From positions 1-64,000 of the forward strand of contig NZ_JAHCST010000016.1 in the NCBI RefSeq assembly GCF_018476525.1: a stretch of 64,000 nucleotides of DNA, read 5' to 3'. The notes under the pieces are model-generated. The model was not told the origin of the DNA. It saw only the letters and a program-made list of their open reading frames with translations, and did not search any database. Source of the DNA: Acrocarpospora catenulata. GTDB taxonomy: Bacteria > Actinomycetota > Actinomycetes > Streptosporangiales > Streptosporangiaceae. The position numbers and the translations under genes were made by a program. Below are positions 60,899-64,000 of this stretch, one piece after another; the first letter of the stretch is position 1, and the number at the start of each line of letters is the position of its first letter.

Positions 60899-62059
60899 GT
60901 GACCATCACCGCACCTCCGGCTCCGGCCAATGCCGCTCTCAGCCCGTTCGAGACAGGACCGGGCACTCCAGCAGGAAGGTACCTGCGCAGCTTCTGGCAG
61001 CCCATCCGCCTCTCCACGGACCTGCCCGCAGGCACCGCGACCCCGATCAAGGTGATGGGTGAGCGGTTCACGCTCTATCGCGGCACGGGCGGCAAGGCGC
61101 ATGTCACGCAGCCCGGATGTCCGCACCGCCAGACGATGCTCTCCCTGGGCAACGTCGAGGGCGACTCGCTGCGCTGCATGTTCCACGGCTGGAGGTTCGG
61201 CGAGGACGGCCGCTGCGAGGAGGCTCCGGGTCAGGGCCCGACCCTGCTCGAGCGGCAACGAGTCCGGGTGTATCCGACGCACGAGGCGTACGGCGTGATC
61301 TTCGCCTACTTCGGGGAGGGTGAGCCGCCGAGGTTCCACGACATCGCCGCCTTCTCCAAGAAGCACGGCCGTGACATGACCTCGGCCCTGGTGCAGGACA
61401 CCGGCACCTACAAGCGGGGCTGCAACTACTACATCAACGTCGAGAACGCGCTCGACCTCGCCCACGTGGCCTACACCCACAAGCTCTCCTCCGACCCGAG
61501 CATCACCGAGGTCGGCTTCGACCCGGGGGTGATCCGTGTCCGCGACGTCACCGTCGAGCGGATGGACTTCGGGATCCGCGCCGTGGAGGTCGAGCACGAG
61601 TCGGATCCCGTGATCTCCACGGTCATGCTCCCCAACGCCATGCACCTCCTGGTCCCGCAGCGCGACGGCTGGCTGGAGCAGGTGGCGTGGCGCGTGCCGG
61701 TCGACGATGAGTCGCACTACAGCATCCAGATCACGGCGATGCACACCGACGAGGCCGGCAAGGAGAGGTTCGAGGCCTACCAGGCCCGCAAGGCGGATCT
61801 GATCGCCAAGTACCCCTCCACCGACGAGTGCGCCACCGCGATCCTGCGAGGTGAGAAGACCCTGTTCGACTTCGCCGACCACCCCGACCTGGTCAACATC
61901 GAGGACCACGTGGCCCAGATGGGCATGCAGTGGATCGACGAGCCCGGCAAGGAGAACCTGGCGCAGTCCGACAAGGCGGTCCTTCAGCTCCGCCGCATGT
62001 TCGTCAGCAGGCTCGGCGACTTCGTGGCCGGCACACCGGTGGGGGACAGCGACTGGTGA
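60899..62059 (+). CDS. Rieske non-heme iron oxygenase, oxygenase component
   Basis: The 386-residue protein has the Rieske cluster ligands Cys74, His76, Cys93 and His96 (GCPHRQ, RCMFHGW) and the mononuclear-iron region ENALDLAHVAYTHK with bridging Asp186 and ligands His189 and His194. The length and single subunit fit the phthalate/vanillate/carbazole-like group (class IA or demethylase type). It would dihydroxylate or demethylate an aromatic acid. GAAAGGG precedes the GTG. The reductase gene follows 43 bases later. Confidence 0.9.
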   Translation: MTITAPPAPANAALSPFETGPGTPAGRYLRSFWQPIRLSTDLPAGTATPIKVMGERFTLYRGTGGKAHVTQPGCPHRQTMLSLGNVEGDSLRCMFHGWRFGEDGRCEEAPGQGPTLLERQRVRVYPTHEAYGVIFAYFGEGEPPRFHDIAAFSKKHGRDMTSALVQDTGTYKRGCNYYINVENALDLAHVAYTHKLSSDPSITEVGFDPGVIRVRDVTVERMDFGIRAVEVEHESDPVISTVMLPNAMHLLVPQRDGWLEQVAWRVPVDDESHYSIQITAMHTDEAGKERFEAYQARKADLIAKYPSTDECATAILRGEKTLFDFADHPDLVNIEDHVAQMGMQWIDEPGKENLAQSDKAVLQLRRMFVSRLGDFVAGTPVGDSDW

Positions 62060-62102
62060 GACCGGCCGGACCACCCATGCAATCTCAGAAAGCAGATCAT
62101 TC

Positions 62103-63116
62103 ATGACTTCAGCGATCGACACGCGCGAGGCTTCTGCGACGTCCGGGGCGTCGCCGTTGGCCACGTCGCTGCGTCTGGTCGTGACCGACGTCCGACTGGC
62201 CGCGGAAGGGGTCGTCACGATCACCTTCGTCGACCCCGATGGCGAGCAACTGCCCGCATGGGAGCCCGGCGCCCACCTGGAGATCCTCCTTCCCAGCGGG
62301 CTGCGCCGCCAGTACTCGCTGTGCGGCTCTGCGTCGGACCGTCATCGGTACCAAGTCGCGGTCCTGAAGGAGACCAAGGGGCGTGGCGGCTCCGTGGAGA
62401 TCCATGACACCGGCTTGGTCGGCAAGATCCTCCCCGTCGACGGGCCTAGGAACCACTTCGCATTGGCGCCCTCGCGGCGGTATCTGTTCATTGCGGGCGG
62501 CATCGGGATCACCCCGATCTTCGCGATGATCCAAGCGCTGCCGGAGGGTGCGGACTGGGAGCTTCACTACGGCGGTCGGACCGCGCGCAGCATGGCTTTC
62601 GTCGAGGAGCTCCGCAGCATCTCCAGCCACCGGGTCCACATCGTTCCCCAAGACGCCGAGGGGTTGCTGCCCATCGACGCCATCGTCGCTGCGGCCGACG
62701 CCGACACGGCCATCTACTGTTGCGGACCTGGGCCGCTGCTCGATGCCGTTCAGGACGCGCGGGCACGGCTCGCACCGGCCGCGGCGTTCCACTTCGAGCG
62801 GTTCGTCGCCTCAGCCACCAGGCCGGCCGCCGCCGATCTCGGAGACGACCAGACCGTGGAGGTGGTGCTCGCCCGTACCGGGGTGACCCTCGAGGTGGGG
62901 CCGGAGCGATCCTTGCTCGACGCGATCCGGGACGTGGTGCCGACGGTGCCGTTCTCGTGTACGGAGGGCTACTGCGGAAGCTGCGAGGTACGGGTCCTCG
63001 AGGGGACGCCGGACCACCGCGACGAGATCCTGACCAAGGCCGAGCAAGCCTCCGGAGACACCATGTTCCCCTGTGTCAGCAGGGCACTCACACGGCGATT
63101 GGTCCTGGACATCTGA
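62103..63116 (+). CDS. Oxygenase reductase (FMN/NAD domain plus plant-type ferredoxin)
   Basis: The 337-residue protein has a flavin domain (RRQYSLCGSASDRHRYQVAVLKE), an NAD domain (FIAGGIGITPIFAMI, then YCCGPGPLLDAV) and a C-terminal [2Fe-2S] ferredoxin with Cys286, Cys291, Cys294 and Cys324 (CTEGYCGSC, FPC). This order is that of phthalate-dioxygenase reductase and VanB. It passes electrons from NADH to the Rieske oxygenase. The ATG at 62103 follows AGAAAGCAG. Confidence 0.92.
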   Translation: MTSAIDTREASATSGASPLATSLRLVVTDVRLAAEGVVTITFVDPDGEQLPAWEPGAHLEILLPSGLRRQYSLCGSASDRHRYQVAVLKETKGRGGSVEIHDTGLVGKILPVDGPRNHFALAPSRRYLFIAGGIGITPIFAMIQALPEGADWELHYGGRTARSMAFVEELRSISSHRVHIVPQDAEGLLPIDAIVAAADADTAIYCCGPGPLLDAVQDARARLAPAAAFHFERFVASATRPAAADLGDDQTVEVVLARTGVTLEVGPERSLLDAIRDVVPTVPFSCTEGYCGSCEVRVLEGTPDHRDEILTKAEQASGDTMFPCVSRALTRRLVLDI

Positions 63117-63117
63117 C

Positions 63118-63867
63118 ATGAGCGACATCGAAGACATCGGAACAGGCCTGACGGAAGCCCATGGAGCGTTGGCGGTGGCGGGGCTCGGCGACATGGTGTG
63201 GGGCCACGTCAGCTCTCGCGATCCGGACGGTCGTGGAGTCTGGATGAAGGCTGCCGGCTGGGGATTCGAGGAGGTCACGCCCGAGCGGGTGGTTCTTGTC
63301 TCGCCCGGCGGCGAGGTGCTTGCCGGCACCGGGCGCCGGCACATCGAATATCCGATCCACACGCGGACAATGGCGGCGCGGCTCGACGTCGGCGCGGTCG
63401 TTCATTCCCATGGTGAGGCCGCAGCCACCTTCGCGTCGCTGGAGGTTCCCTTGAGGGCGCTGAACCACGCCGCCGCTCCGTTCCTCGAGCAGACCGACAT
63501 CCCTCGCTACACCGACTCGGGCGACCTGATCCGAACCGACGACCTCGGCGATGGGCTGGCTCGGGCACTGGGTGACGCCGCGGGAGTGCTCATCCCCGGG
63601 CACGGGTTCGTCGTGGTCGGGCCCACGATCGCCATCGCAGTCATGCGCGCAACCCTCCTGGAGACGGCCTGCCGCGTTCAGCTGAGCGCCTTGGCCGCCG
63701 GTGGCCCCAGGCGGTGGTCGGACGAGGCGGAGCTCGAGAGCAAGCGCCACACCGTATGGAACCCCGAGCAGTACCAGGCCGGCTTCGACTATCTCGTCCG
63801 GCAAGCGCGCAACGGGGCCTCGTCCCGTACGGCGTCCTTCCCGATGCAACCACAGGAGACCCGATGA
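63118..63867 (+). CDS. Class II aldolase/adducin family protein
   Basis: The 249-residue protein has the family outline: GDMVWGHVSSRDPDGRGVWMKAAG, the metal histidines VVHSHGEAA and a third in IPGHGFVVVG. It could act as a decarboxylase or aldolase on the oxygenated product; similar proteins work in phthalate and hydroxybenzoate routes. The ATG follows the reductase stop by one base, and its stop overlaps the next gene as ATGA. Confidence 0.85.
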   Translation: MSDIEDIGTGLTEAHGALAVAGLGDMVWGHVSSRDPDGRGVWMKAAGWGFEEVTPERVVLVSPGGEVLAGTGRRHIEYPIHTRTMAARLDVGAVVHSHGEAAATFASLEVPLRALNHAAAPFLEQTDIPRYTDSGDLIRTDDLGDGLARALGDAAGVLIPGHGFVVVGPTIAIAVMRATLLETACRVQLSALAAGGPRRWSDEAELESKRHTVWNPEQYQAGFDYLVRQARNGASSRTASFPMQPQETR

Positions 63868-64000
63868 CCTCGGCGTTGACCCTCACCCATCTCGGCCACT
63901 CGTGCGTCCTCCTGGAGTTCTCCACCGGCACTCGGGTCCTCCTCGATCCCGGTGCCTACGGTCCCTCGCTGAGCGACATCGCGGCGGTGGATGCGGTCGT
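63864..64000 (+). CDS. Start of a metallo-beta-lactamase-fold hydrolase (cut by window end)
   Basis: The first 45 residues read LTHLGHSCVLLEFSTGTRVLLDPGAYGPS, the opening strands of an MBL-fold hydrolase of the UlaG/YtnP-like kind. The His-rich metal motif lies beyond the window. It overlaps the aldolase stop as ATGA, so it is part of the same operon. Confidence 0.75.
   Translation, partial: MTSALTLTHLGHSCVLLEFSTGTRVLLDPGAYGPSLSDIAAVDAV

Noticed and set aside
1-64000. tRNA or rRNA genes, CRISPR arrays, phage genes or a biosynthetic cluster core
   Set aside because: No cloverleaf-like segments, repeat-spacer arrays, phage structural motifs, or PKS/NRPS core genes were seen on reading both strands; a tRNA scan would settle the first point.

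Overview
This 64 kb window is high-GC DNA with dense, tightly overlapping operons (many ATGA, GTGA and TGATG stop/start overlaps) and frequent GTG or TTG starts. A mycothiol-type maleylpyruvate isomerase, PadR, TetR, IclR, FCD-GntR and LacI regulators, lipoprotein-type binding proteins and a SAV-style DesK/LuxR two-component pair all point to an Actinomycetota soil organism, most likely a filamentous actinomycete (Streptosporangiales or Streptomycetales). The genus cannot be fixed from the sequence. No rRNA, tRNA, CRISPR array or replication origin was seen.

Layout. 0.1-1.9 kb: an alpha/beta-hydrolase remnant and a cysteine-desulfurase-like PLP enzyme. 2-5.4 kb: a minus-strand operon of small membrane proteins with a histidine kinase and a LuxR-type response regulator. 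5.9-8.7 kb: a tandem TetR regulator and a PadR-controlled pair of small SRPBCC and SgcJ-type proteins with a clear palindromic operator. 9-14.4 kb: a beta-oxidation operon for methyl-branched or side-chain acyl-CoAs (acyl-CoA dehydrogenase, alpha-methylacyl-CoA racemase, SCP-x thiolase, two hot-dog dehydratase halves, SDR), closed by a hairpin. 14.5-16.6 kb: a cupin, a strongly shortened L-serine dehydratase and a DUF1275 membrane protein.

16.6-30.6 kb: FAD monooxygenase, dipeptide-type ABC importer, alpha/beta hydrolase, gamma-glutamyltransferase-type enzyme, FCD-GntR regulator, acyl-CoA ligase and a long acyl-CoA dehydrogenase. The ten-base word TTGCATCCAA (or its complement) occurs at three of the four promoters of this block and a close variant at the fourth, which makes a self-contained regulon likely. 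30.6-33 kb: a TetR/NTF2/NmrA unit with twin operators, running into a scrap zone of gene fragments (cytochrome P450 C-terminus, an unidentified C-terminus, an IS5-family N-terminus).

34.6-50.1 kb: an L-rhamnose island: secreted GH78 rhamnosidase, LacI regulator, ABC importer, isomerase, fused aldolase-dehydrogenase and kinase, with three TGAAACGTTTCA-type operators. It lies between the C-terminal end (32.6 kb) and an N-terminal end (50.5 kb) of P450 genes in the same orientation, next to a set of transposon-end-like repeats. 50.5-55.5 kb: an alpha/beta hydrolase and a complete gentisate pathway (3-hydroxybenzoate 6-hydroxylase type, gentisate dioxygenase, mycothiol-type maleylpyruvate isomerase, fumarylpyruvate hydrolase) diverging from an IclR regulator. 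56.9-64 kb: a second aromatic-type operon (tautomerase, oxalocrotonate decarboxylase type, a shortened HpcH/HpaI aldolase, NTF2-like protein, bicupin, DUF3500 protein, Rieske oxygenase with its reductase, class II aldolase, metallo-hydrolase) behind a CGTAATACGA operator pair; the same word recurs upstream of the hydrolase at 51.5 kb.

A recurring oddity is genes that lack internal segments while both ends remain (DUF4440-like protein, L-serine dehydratase, HpcH/HpaI aldolase, an IclR pseudogene). All statements on families rest on reading motifs by eye; no database search was run.
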